A stretch of DNA of 64,000 bases from Spongilla lacustris (lineage: Eukaryota; Porifera; Demospongiae; Spongillida; Spongillidae): contig OX442426.1 of assembly GCA_949361645.1 (NCBI GenBank), positions 3,592,673 through 3,656,672 on the forward strand, in the 5' to 3' direction. The notes beneath the pieces are model-generated. The model was not told the origin of the DNA, did not search any database, and saw nothing but the letters and a program-made list of their open reading frames with translations. Below are positions 54,865 to 64,000 of the stretch, one piece after another; the stretch's first letter is position 1, and each line of letters begins with the position of its first letter. A program made the position numbers and the translations under genes.

Positions 54865-57647
54865 CTAAAATGCGTAGCATTTACAAAAAATAGATAAATC
54901 AACATTGTTCAGCATTAACCTAAACGTACTTTCTGAGGATGATTTAACAACAGTGTCAGGCAGTGAGTTCCAAATCGGTATGATTCTAACTGAAAAGAAA
55001 TTTGCACGGTAATTGTGATGTGGTGTTGTTAGAGGACTAAGTTTGATGGAGTTCCCTCTTGTTGTATAGGGTGACAAGTTTATGTGGAAAAAATCTGATG
55101 CATCAAGGTCAACAAGTTTTTTCACTATTTTAAAGCACATAACTAGATCCAAAAACACTCTTCTATACTCCAATGAATGAAATCCAAGCATAGAAAGCCT
55201 ATCAGCATAACTAGTCATAGGTATCTTTATTCTTTTAAAGAGTGATCTGGTAAAGTAACGTTGAACTCTTTCAAGAGTTTTAATATCTTTTACAAGCCAA
55301 GGATTCCATACTGGAGCATTATATTCCAGAATGGGTCTCACATATGAATGAAACACTCGACACAGCGCAGATATATTCAGTGTACGAAGAGCTTTAAGTA
55401 GGAGTGAACACCTTTGAAAAGCCTTAGCAGCAATATATGCACAATGCAAGCTCGGTTTAAAATCAGATGTGATATGTACACCTAGGTCACGGATATCAAA
55501 AACTCTATTCAAAAGCACGCCACCTAGAGAATAAGAGTGACTCGCTGAGTTATGCCCAAAGGATATCACGCTGCACTTCTGAAATGCAATATTAAGCTGC
55601 CAGGTTTGAGACCACACACTAAAATTTAATAAAGATAAAGTCAAAGGTGAAGATGAGTTGGATGAATGAGTAGCATACTGTTTGGTATCATCTGCAAAAA
55701 TTTTAGCTTGAACTGGTGGCTCTAAACACTCAGGAAGGTCATTGATATAAATGAGGAACAATAGAGGTCCAAGTACTGATCCTTGAGGAACACCACTGGA
55801 TACAGGTAGGGAAGAAGATAAGGACTGACCAATATAGACTTGCTGTGAACGATTCGTAAGAAAAGAAGATAACCACTTTACCAAGGAAGAACTAAATCCA
55901 TAGCATTCCACTTTATGCAGAAGCTTAGTGTGAGATATAGAATCAAACGCTTTAGCAAAGTCTATATACACAGAATCAACCTTATCGCCAAAATCAGTAT
56001 GTAGAGTCCATTCATTAAGTGTCATTAACAATTGAGTACAAGTGGAACGCCTGGCAAGAAAGCCAAACTGGTCTTTCGAGATAAGACTGTTTGAACGTAG
56101 AAAGGTAACCATTGATTCACACACAATAGACTCCATTACTTTGCAACAAACACTAGTAAGAGAAACTGGACGATAATTGCTGGGTAATTTACGCAAACCT
56201 TTCTTGAATATAGGACAGACCATCGCCTTTTTCCAACTTAGAGGTATATCCCCACAATCCATAGACAGTCTAAAAAGCCTGGACAACGTTATTGCAATAC
56301 CAGGGGCGACTGATTTTAAAAACCCAGCAGGAAAACCATCTGGTGTTCTAGAGTATTTGGAAGGAAGACGATTTAGGGCACATATAACATTATCATAAGT
56401 AAATTCAACTTGTTGAGAAACTTGTATACTAGATACCGCAGGATGGAAGATGGGTAGAACACCATTATCAGTTGTAAATACAGAAGAAAAATAATCATTG
56501 AAAACATTGCATTTGTCATAATCCATTGTAGCAAGGGAACCGTCTGACTTCATTAAAGGTGGGATAGACAATGTGTGACAAAGTTTCATATTCACATATG
56601 AATATAGTTTAGATAAATCATTACTGTTGATGACATATGACTCACGATAATCATAAAAGGATTTCACCGCCAGTTCATACTCCTTAGCAATTTTGTTGGA
56701 TTTCACTCTATTTTTATGAAACCACTTCTTTTTTAAGAGCAACAATTTACGAATATGTTTTAAACATTTTGGTTTACTAAATAAAACGACCCTTCGTAAA
56801 GGAACAAACTTTTCAATGCATTCATTTAACTTCATAGATAAAACATCCCAATAAACATCCACCGAACAAGATTGATCAAGCATTTGCCAATTGACATCCA
56901 TTAAGAAAGTTATCATTGAAGTGTAATCTGCAGCTTTAAAGTCTCTACAATACAAGATGGAGTTTGCGGTATGATGGCAAGGACATACAATCGTGAATTC
57001 AACACATGAATGATCGCAAGAGATAACAAAAGGATCAACAACTGAAATATCAACAATATATTGACATCAGAAACCATCACAAGGTCGATACAGTGATTTC
57101 CCCGAGTAGGGGAATTAACAAGTTGAGTAAGACCATTTTCTAAGACACACGTCAAGAAAAGACTGCTACAAATTGAACCATTATTGACAGGGACACTTCA
57201 ATCAATGTATGGGTAATTAAAATCACCAACAACTACAACTTGCATCTTGGAGATGCAATAACTGTCAAGACATGAGCATAAACATGAAATATGAGTAACA
57301 TCATTTGCCATGGAAGGAGGATTATAAATACAAATAAAGCGATACTGTACAGAGGAAAACAACACATCAAAAATGATGCATTCAAGCCGTTGAAAACAAG
57401 GTAAAAGATCAATATACTCAATCTTTAACCCATGTTTCACAAAAACTGCAACACCACCAAAATTATCAGGCCTATCTTTGCGTATCAATGTATATGCAGA
57501 ATTACAAAGCAGAAGAGAATCAGTGATATCAGAATAAAGCCATGTTTCAGTAACAAATATAAGATCAAATTCACAAGTCAAAAGCAAGATATTTAGGACA
57601 TTTAATTTGTTACACAATGATCTCGCATTAATCAATTTACACTTCAA
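54865..57647 (-). pseudogene. LINE ORF2: AP endonuclease and reverse transcriptase
   Basis: The N-terminal endonuclease of the apurinic/apyrimidinic type shows LINARSLCNKL, FVTETWLYSD, GGVAVFVK and GDFNYPYID; an in-frame TGA (57198-57200) follows where Trp is usual. A one-base shift near 57060 moves the frame before the final SCDHS motif. The rest (54865 to about 57060) is one open frame: YFSSVFT, SRTPDGFPAGFLK, PVSLTSVCCKVME, YIDFAKAFDSI, SGVPQGSVLGPLLFLIYIND, FADD active site, and YNAPVWNPW. These blocks are characteristic of CR1/L2/Jockey-type LINEs. With only two lesions this copy is young but not autonomous. Confidence 0.92.
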
Positions 57648-57671
57648 ATTTCCACTACTTGCCTGCCTGTC

Positions 57672-58523
57672 CTATACATTACCACTGCGACCAGATGCTG
57701 TTAAATCAGAAGAGTTGGAGTCACGTACTTTACTTTCTCTAACCATCCACTGAGAAACGGGGCCACGCCTATCTATATAATAGCTCTGACCAGATTCAGT
57801 TCTTTTTGTCTGCATGATTTCATAAAGAGTACGAATATGACTACATTCAGCAGAAGTATGGCTGGGTCGAATAAAAACATTTTTGAATTTCACCGACTCT
57901 TTAAGTATCTTTGCTTTCCGTAGAATCGCAGTTCTCTGATTTGCATTACCCACACGAACTTTGACTAAACGTGGTTTTGCACTAAGTCCTTCGCTTGACT
58001 CGCTTGACTCCTTCCCAAGTCGGAAGGCATCAATTAGAACAACACTATCTTTGCAAATGGAATCAAAAACTTCTTTAACCGCTGCCTTATCAGTAACGAC
58101 GCTACCAGTTTCCTTCACTCCAGAAACAATAACACAAAACTTTTCATCATGGGCTGAAATAACTTCCTTTACAGCTTTGCTGACATCCACAGGAGCAACA
58201 GTACATGCATTACCCCCTACGGAACTATGTAGAGTCGAAGGCCCAACAGCGCTAGTTTCCGTTTTTGCTACAAACTCAGCAAACTTCTGCTCAAGTTTTG
58301 AAACCCTAAGCGGCAAGTCTTTTAGGGATGTTTCGCAATTCGGACACGGAGTACAAACTTTTTTTACCACACATAACACGTCATGACTCACGTTTACAAA
58401 CGTACTCGAGCATTCCGAATGAAAAAACAACCCGCAGTATGTGCAACACAATCCATTTGGCTTCGTCATATCCACCGACCTCTTTTCACAGACAGAGCAC
58501 TGTTTACCCGGCGCCATTTTCAT
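57672..58523 (-). CDS. LINE ORF1 protein with PHD-like zinc finger and coiled coil
   Basis: Intact frame of 283 codons starting at the edge of the satellite (MKMAPGKQ). Residues of about 9-75 hold a Cys/His pattern of PHD type: CSVC, CCTYC, FHSEC, CTPCPNC. A short heptad-like helix follows (LPLRVSKLEQKFAEFVAKTE). The second half (CVIVSGVKE...VKVRVGNANQRTAILRKAK) resembles the RNA-binding ORF1 domain found in many CR1/L2 elements. It should package element RNA. A second Met at residue 3 could be the real start. The frame shows no breaks, unlike ORF2. Confidence 0.85.
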   Translation of the reverse strand: MKMAPGKQCSVCEKRSVDMTKPNGLCCTYCGLFFHSECSSTFVNVSHDVLCVVKKVCTPCPNCETSLKDLPLRVSKLEQKFAEFVAKTETSAVGPSTLHSSVGGNACTVAPVDVSKAVKEVISAHDEKFCVIVSGVKETGSVVTDKAAVKEVFDSICKDSVVLIDAFRLGKESSESSEGLSAKPRLVKVRVGNANQRTAILRKAKILKESVKFKNVFIRPSHTSAECSHIRTLYEIMQTKRTESGQSYYIDRRGPVSQWMVRESKVRDSNSSDLTASGRSGNV

Positions 58524-58524
58524 A

Positions 58525-58632
58525 GAATGGTTTATGATAAACCATGTTAAACCATAAATGCTATTTCTAAACTGAGATATTCACAATAGATGTAGTATCA
58601 TTAAAATCATAATAACGGCTTTTCATATGGAT
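58525..58632 (+). repeat. Sat179 fragment
   Basis: The remainder of the unit interrupted by the CR1/L2-like element, ending at TTTTCATATGGATA. Confidence 0.9.
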
Positions 58633-59350
58633 ACCCCAGAGACCTCTCATTTAGAAAAATTCAATTTTAATCCTTAGCACATAATCATGATATTTGCATT
58701 TGTACTTATTATATCAAGTATTCTACACGTAGAAATGCTTTTTAAAGTTACGTACCGTGCTTACAAACGCAAATACTATGATTCTTTGCTGCATTTTTAC
58801 TATGACATACGGAGAAATCCTAAAAACAGATGAAAAATGGCTTTCAATGAGCATTTCATGGATTGTTTAATGCCGATAGCAAGCTGCCAAAAAAATGTTA
58901 TAAATTATATAAAACCCCAGAGACCTCTCATTTAGAAAAAGTCAATTTTAATCCTTATGTCAAACTAATTTGTCCGAATTCATACGAAGACCACGCCTCC
59001 CTCTGAAAAGTGATACTTTCCTACCGATCTCTATAGCGAGTGAGACTTAAGAGCTCAACACAACACTTTAGGTACTCACCTATATTGGGTACATACAAAA
59101 AAATTTGGTAGCTTAACTACAAAGTATAGAGGAATTATAGCCTTGAACATCCTACCTGACCAGCAGTTGTTTACTAAGGTGCATTGTTTTGTTTACAAGT
59201 TATAATTGAATTAAATCAAATGTATTCCGTTCAAATGTAGATGGTGAATCTAAAATTGTAATTGGCATAATATAATTATATACCATTCATGAGATAAAAT
59301 CAAAAATGTGCATAATTGCATTTTTCCCCTCTTTCGGTGAACACCACTGT
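58633..59350. other. Spacer at the satellite orientation switch, with a 40-bp duplication
   Basis: ACCCCAGAGACCTCTCATTT and the next 20 or so bases occur at 58634 and 58915, one mismatch apart. No coding frame. Satellite is forward to the left and reverse to the right. Confidence 0.6.
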
Positions 59351-60437
59351 ACATGTATTGTGAATATCTAAGTTAAGAAATATCACTTATCGTTTAACAT
59401 GGTTTATCATAAACTATTCAATGGTAAATAAAATCTATTACACTTAAAGTCGTTATTATTATTTTTTATGATACTACATGTATTGTCAGTGTAGAAATAA
59501 CACTTATGGTTTAACATGGTTTATCATAAACCATTCTATGGTAAGTTAAATCTAATACACTCTGACATACTATCCATATAGATCTAGATTTACTAACTAG
59601 TTATGGTTTAATTATTAAAAGTCGTTATTATGATTTTAATGATACTACATGCATTGTGAATATCTCAGTGTAGAAGTAAAACTTATGGTTTAACATGATT
59701 TATCATAAGTCATTCAATAGTAAATTAAATCTAATACACTCATACACACTATCCATATGGATCTACATTTACTAACTAGTTATTAAAGTCTTTATTATGA
59801 TTTTAATGATAATACATGAATTGTGAATATCTCAGTTTAGAAATAACACTTACGGTTTAACATGATTTATCGTAAACCATTCAATGGTAAATTAAATCTA
59901 ATACACACACACTATACATATGGATCTAGATTTAATGACTAGTAATGGTTTAACTATTTAAAGTCTTTTAATGATACTACAGTCAAAGTGATGTAGGGTA
60001 GATATATAGTTAGCATTTTGTGTACATTGTGTTTAGTCTATGTTTATATATCAGTGTATTTGTGCATGTCCATTTATCCTGTAATGATTATAAATTAATG
60101 AATGTCAAAGACTGCATTTATTGTGAATATCTCAGTTTAGCTTATGGTTTAACATGGTTTATCATAAAACATTGAATGGTAGATTAAATCTAATATACTC
60201 AGACATACTATCCCTATGCATCTAGATTTACTAACTAGTAATTAATTATTAAAAGTCTTTATTATGATTTTAATGATAATACATGTATTGTCAGTTTAGA
60301 AATAACACTTATGGTTTAACATAGATTATCTTAAGCCATTCAATAGTAAATTAAATCTAATACACCCATACCCACTATCCATATAGATCTACATTTACTA
60401 ACTAGTTATTAAAAGTTTTTATTATGATTTTAATGAT
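59351..60437 (-). repeat. Sat179 satellite in reverse orientation, about 5.3 units
   Basis: Units now read as the reverse complement (TGTGAATATCTCAG ... GTTTATCATAAACCATTC). It is interrupted at 59981-60113 by a short insert and ends at 60437 (GATTTTAATGAT) where copy C begins. Both interruptions fall at the same place in the unit. Confidence 0.94.
59981..60113. mobile_element. 133-bp insert at the shared Sat179 target site
   Basis: Reverse satellite reads ...TTTTAATGATACTAC, then 133 unrelated bases (AGTCAAAGTGATG ... GTCAAAGACTG), then satellite again from CATTTATTGTGAATATC. The break lies in the same word (GATACTACATG) as in copies A and C. It has no coding content and may be a severely 5'-truncated 3' untranslated region of a related retrotransposon; that is inference. 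Confidence 0.65.
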
Positions 60438-62471
60438 GCAGCAGAAGTACACCTACAAATACCTATGCTTCAATCACTTAGAGCAGTCATCAACATGCTG
60501 GCACTGGGTAAAGCTCATAAAGAGGTTTCTGTTTACCTGGCTGGAGCCAACCTCACAGCTCTGAATAAGTCATCACCAGGAGATATCCGCCCTATTGCAG
60601 TTGGTGAGTCTCTTTGTAGGTTGACGGCAAAATGCCTATGTGTGGCAATAAAGACAAAGGCTGCAGATTTCTTTAATCCTTTTCAGTATGGTGTTGCGTG
60701 CTCCTTTGGAGCTGAGAAAATTGCACACAGTGTAAGATCTTGTGTTGAGAAGCATTGGATGGACGAGGATTTTGGAGTCCTCAAAGTTGATATGAGGAAT
60801 GCTTTTAACCTAGCTTCTCGTCAAGTTCATATATCCGAGTGTGAAAAGCATTTTCCAAAGTTGCTTCCATGGGTAAGTTGGTGCTACAGTAAGCACCCAT
60901 TGTTGTGGCATTCTATGGGATCCCTCACATCAGAGTCTGGAGTCCAGCAAGGCAATCCTCTGCCTTTTTTGCCTTGTTCTGAACATCCTAGTGCTTAAAA
61001 TACATGTAGCTAAGGACATTGATTGCTCGAGCCTTTTGCTCCATGCATGGTACTTAGATGATGGGGTCCTAGCTGGTCCAAGGTCTGCTTTGCTGAGGGT
61101 TATATCACTGCTCCAACAGGATGGACCCTCTTTAGGGCTTTTCATCAATGTTGGCAAGTGTGAGATCTACGGTCGTAACCACCTAGAGGGATTTCCTGAG
61201 CAGATTGTTAAGTCAAACAAAGCATGTTTTGTAATCCTAGGAATCCTAATTGGTGATGCAGAGTTCTGTGCCTCGTTTATTTCTTCAAAGCGTGTTGAAT
61301 CCAAATTACTTCTAGATAAACTTGAGGAAGTTGGTGCAATTGACCCTCATGTGGAATTAATTCTAATTCGCCTTTGTGGTGGTTTTTGTCGCCTAAATCA
61401 CATTGCTCGCGCTACCCCCCCCCCCCCCCCAATCCATTTCGTTTAAGGCTTTGCAATTGTTTGATGAGGATGTTCGCCGGTGTTTCTCATCATCCACAGG
61501 CATTGAAATGTCCCTTGCCCATCATGCAAGTGCTGCCTTTATTTCTTCTTTGTCTTCCCCCAAACTCTTCCCAACATTTGTCTGATGCAGTGGGCATGTT
61601 TAATCAGTTAGTCCCTGCTGAGGACAGCATTAAGTTTGAGGACTTCCTGTCATCTGCTATCTCTCAGGGCAAGTTATCAGAGAAACTCGATAACCAACTT
61701 CTCAGTTCCCTCATGGAAGCTTCTACAGTTGCAAACAAGGCTCATTTGCTGTCCGTCTCGTCACCTCATGCAGCCTCCAGGTTATCAATGCCACCATGTG
61801 AGCGCCAGGGGCTCCACCTTGAACCATCACAATTTCAAGTTGCTGTCAAGTGGTGGCTAGGTTTAGACACTTCTGGTGATGCCCAATGTGCACTGTGTCC
61901 TGAAAAAAGTCTAGATCCTCTTGGCCATCATGCCACAACATGCAAGCGTGGTGGGGATGTTGTCTATCGCCATAACAGGCTTCGGGACATTGTGATCGAG
62001 TCCTGTCGCCATGCCCATCTTAGTGTCCATTTAGAAGTAGGCCATAACCTTACTCCCGACCACAGCAACACACATCCAGCAGACATCCTCATCCCTCACT
62101 GGTGCATGGGCAAGCCTGCGGCTCTGGACCTATCCGTTACTTCTCCGCTTAACCCACTTACCCTTCTGGAAGCGGGAGTGACGGCTGGCGCAGCAGCTAA
62201 GGCTACCGAGGAGAGAAAGCTTAAAGCCAACATGGGCAAGTGTGCTGATTTGGGTTGGGTATGTGTCCCGGTTGTTGCGGAGTCTTATGGGGCATGGAGT
62301 TTGATGGCTAGGGATTTCTTTTCTAAACTTGGGTCCCGTTTGGCTACATCATTGGGAAAGTCAAAGTCAGTGGTCATCCATGAGCTGTACGGGAGGTTGA
62401 GCATGAATCTTGTCAGGGCCAATGCCACCGCGATCCTGTCCAGGTCCATACCTCCTCCTGAGCTTCAGTAG
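60438..62471 (+). pseudogene. Family 2 RT with CCHC and restriction-like endonuclease (copy C)
   Basis: Frames 60438-60998, 60991-61446, 61403-61585 and 61374-62471 together give one protein. RT blocks: GDIRPIAVGESLCRL, FGVLKVDMRNAFNLASRQ, GVQQGNPL, AWYLDDGVLAGPRSALL, FVILGILIGD. A shift near 60975 and the C run (61415-61430) with its neighbourhood break the frame. The C-terminal part holds KWWLGLDTSG, CALCPEKSLDPLGHHATTC (CCHC), YRHNRLRD, HPADILIPHW, ALDLSVTSPLN and TEERKLKANMGKC, the endonuclease signature shared with 36582-37865. The stop is 62469-62471. N-terminal domains are absent through truncation. Confidence 0.9.
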
Positions 62472-62560
62472 GCTAGCAACTTGTTTTGTGCATATCATGT
62501 GTCTGTGTCATGTTTGTACTGTATCAATCCAATATGAATTAATAGTAATAATAATAATAC
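60438..62560 (+). mobile_element. R2-like non-LTR retrotransposon, family 2, copy C (5'-truncated)
   Basis: Inserted in reverse-oriented Sat179: the left flank ends GATTTTAATGAT and the right flank resumes ACAATACATGAATTG after a (TAA)n tail (62540-62559). The coding part starts directly at the junction without a start codon, as expected of 5' truncation. This is the longest family 2 copy not split by other transposons. Confidence 0.9.
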
Positions 62561-63228
62561 AATACATGAATTGTAAATATCTCAGTTTAGAAATAACACT
62601 TATGGTTTCACATGGTTTATCGTATACCATTCAATGGTAAATTAAATCTAGTACACTCAGACATATACTATCCATATGGATCTAGATTTACTAACTAGTA
62701 ATGGTTTAATTATTAAAAGTGGTTATTATGATTTTAATGATACTACATGAATTGTGAATATCTCAGTTTAGAAATAACACTTATGGTTTGACATGGTTTA
62801 TCATAAACCATTCAATGGTAAATGAAATCTAAAACACTCAGACATACTATCCATGTGTATCTAAATTTAATAACTAGTAATGGTTTAATTATTAAAAGTC
62901 GTTATTATGACTTTAATCATATTACATGTATTCAGAATATCTCAGTTTAGAAATAACACTTATGGTTTAACATATGCTACATTAAATCTAACACTCTTAA
63001 ACATACTATCCATATAGATATAAATTTACTAACTAGTAGTGGTTTAATTACTAAAAGTCGTTTTTATGATTTTAATGATACTACATGTATTGAGACACAT
63101 GGTTTAACATGGTTTGTCATAAACCATTCAATGGTAGATTAAATCTAATACACTCAGACATACTATCCTCATAGATCTAGATTTGCTAACTAGTAATGGT
63201 TTAATTATTGAATTATGATTTTAATTAT
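62561..63228 (-). repeat. Sat179 satellite in reverse orientation, about 3.7 units
   Basis: Reverse units continue from the copy C right flank to 63228, where they break at GATTTTAATTAT, corresponding to GATTTTAATGAT in the copy C left flank. Confidence 0.93.
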
Positions 63229-63984
63229 AAATATTATTATTATTCAAGAAAATGGCGGGCATGGAAGAGGCGGAGGACGAAGATGAGGATGAAAGCCGTT
63301 TGGAACTTTGTGATAGATACTTTGTGGAGGGAAAATCGGAAGAATCAGATGAATCGGAAGAGGATGGGCTAGCGAAGGACCCCGATCATATTAGCTGCGG
63401 TACCAGATGGCTAGACAGTGACGACAGCTCGCAGGTCATTACAGATTGCACTCCAACAAGCAAAGTGCCGATGCATAGAAGCGCAAGTGAAGCTGGAGGA
63501 AACTCCTTCCGGCACTCGTTTCAAGAGAAAAGCGGCTTCTTTTTACGAACTCTGCAATCAAGAGGAGGAAAGTGCACGTGTAGAGTTACTTAAGTATGAA
63601 GAAGAGGGAGTTATATGTGATCTCCGTCACGTTCGTGCATGATCAGATCTGGTTGAAGAAATTGATAGCTTGACGCGTTCAATTGGTTGGATGGTAGTTG
63701 ACCTTAAGCCAGACCAGAAATGGGAAGTTGCGCACGACAGAGTAATGGCACAAGATCTGCTGTCGCGTAGTGAAAGAAAAGCGGGAAACCTGAAAAAAGC
63801 ATTGAGAGATTGGGATGCAGGGCATACTGGTGACAATGCGGAAGGGTGCGACTCGGAAGTGGCTGTGAAAAGGGAGGGGTCCCAGATCCCTCTACCGATT
63901 AACACCATGCAAGGGCCTGTACATCCGAAAGCTGTCTCAAACGACTTCGTGAATCTTTCAAAAAACCCACCAAAAGTTGAATGA
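63229..63984 (+). pseudogene. N-terminal protein of another element at the Sat179 site (copy D), function unknown
   Basis: After the satellite break and a short (ATT)n run comes ATGGCGGGCATGGAAGAG. The first frame (63252 to about 63420) is strongly acidic (EEAEDEDEDESRLELC, SEESDESEEDG). A one-base shift leads to a helical, charged frame (IALQQAKCRCIEAQVKLEE, ESARVELLKYEEEG), then an in-frame TGA (63640-63642), then DLVEEIDSLTRSIGWMV to a stop at 63982-63984. I recognise no domain. From its position at the shared target it may be the 5' gene of a full-length element related to copies A-C, with the RT beyond the window; that is inference. Confidence 0.45.
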
Positions 63985-64000
63985 GGCTAGACCAGCAGAG

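Larger units (their letters stand above)
54770..58524 (-). mobile_element. CR1/L2-like LINE, nearly full length
   Basis: Minus-strand element with ORF1 (57672-58523) and ORF2 (54865-57647) separated by 24 bases. The 3' end has a short untranslated region and a (TTA)n tail (plus strand 54768-54798). Both flanks are Sat179: the left ends TTAATTTA and the right resumes AGAATGGTTTATG, so it sits at TTTACC/ATTGAATGG of the unit, next to the hairpin word and about 80-100 bases from the site used by the R2-like elements. The 5' end is essentially the ORF1 start, so the leader is very short or lost. Confidence 0.9.

Overview
This 64 kb window is eukaryotic, almost certainly from an animal. It is A+T-rich, has no bacterial-style gene arrangement, and is packed with satellite DNA and metazoan-type transposable elements: Ty3/gypsy and BEL/Pao LTR elements, a CR1/L2-like LINE, R2-like LINEs with a restriction-like endonuclease, an RTE-like remnant and several non-autonomous DNA transposons. 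A marine invertebrate such as a sponge or cnidarian fits best, but the species is a guess. I found no convincing intact host gene; every reading frame I recognise belongs to a mobile element.

Two satellites form the scaffold. Sat26 is a 26-bp unit built around the palindrome GTAGGCCTAC. It fills about 0.5-2.9, 4.8-6.35, 7.8-10.76 and 20.2-25.45 kb and includes a 2-kb inverted block. Sat179 is a roughly 179-bp unit with several palindromes. It occupies 0-0.5, 25.45-26.3, 29.5-31.5, 38.4-39.9, 51.4-52.0, 54.0-54.8 and 58.5 kb in one orientation, and 59.35-63.2 kb in the other.

Sat26 hosts a Ty3/gypsy element (10765-20190, minus strand). It has matching 165-bp LTRs, a 4-bp target duplication, a primer site resembling the 3' end of a leucine tRNA, gag-protease and pol. 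Two DNA transposons later broke it: an 816-bp element in the 3' LTR, whose empty site is preserved in the 5' LTR, and a 3.7-kb element in gag. Other interruptions of Sat26 are a 1.9-kb TA-flanked element and a BEL/Pao remnant.

Sat179 hosts non-LTR retrotransposons. Two families (copies at 26.3-29.5, 31.5-38.4, 40.0-43.2 and 60.4-62.6 kb) encode a reverse transcriptase followed by a CCHC finger and a restriction-like endonuclease. At five loci the insertion lies within a few bases of one point in the 179-bp unit, in the word ATGTAGTATC. This is the most interesting signal here: an apparent satellite-specific retrotransposon system. The copy at 31.5-38 kb was itself hit by a TTAA-flanked 718-bp element and by a 3.86-kb element that shares its end sequence with the one in the gypsy gag gene. 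A CR1/L2-like element (54.77-58.52 kb) lies at a different place in Sat179.

The remaining unique-looking stretches (43.5-51.4, 52.0-54.0 and 58.6-59.35 kb) hold microsatellites, a 640-bp polypyrimidine tract, a near-perfect 124-bp-arm hairpin, dispersed short repeats and decayed LINE and Helitron-like fragments.
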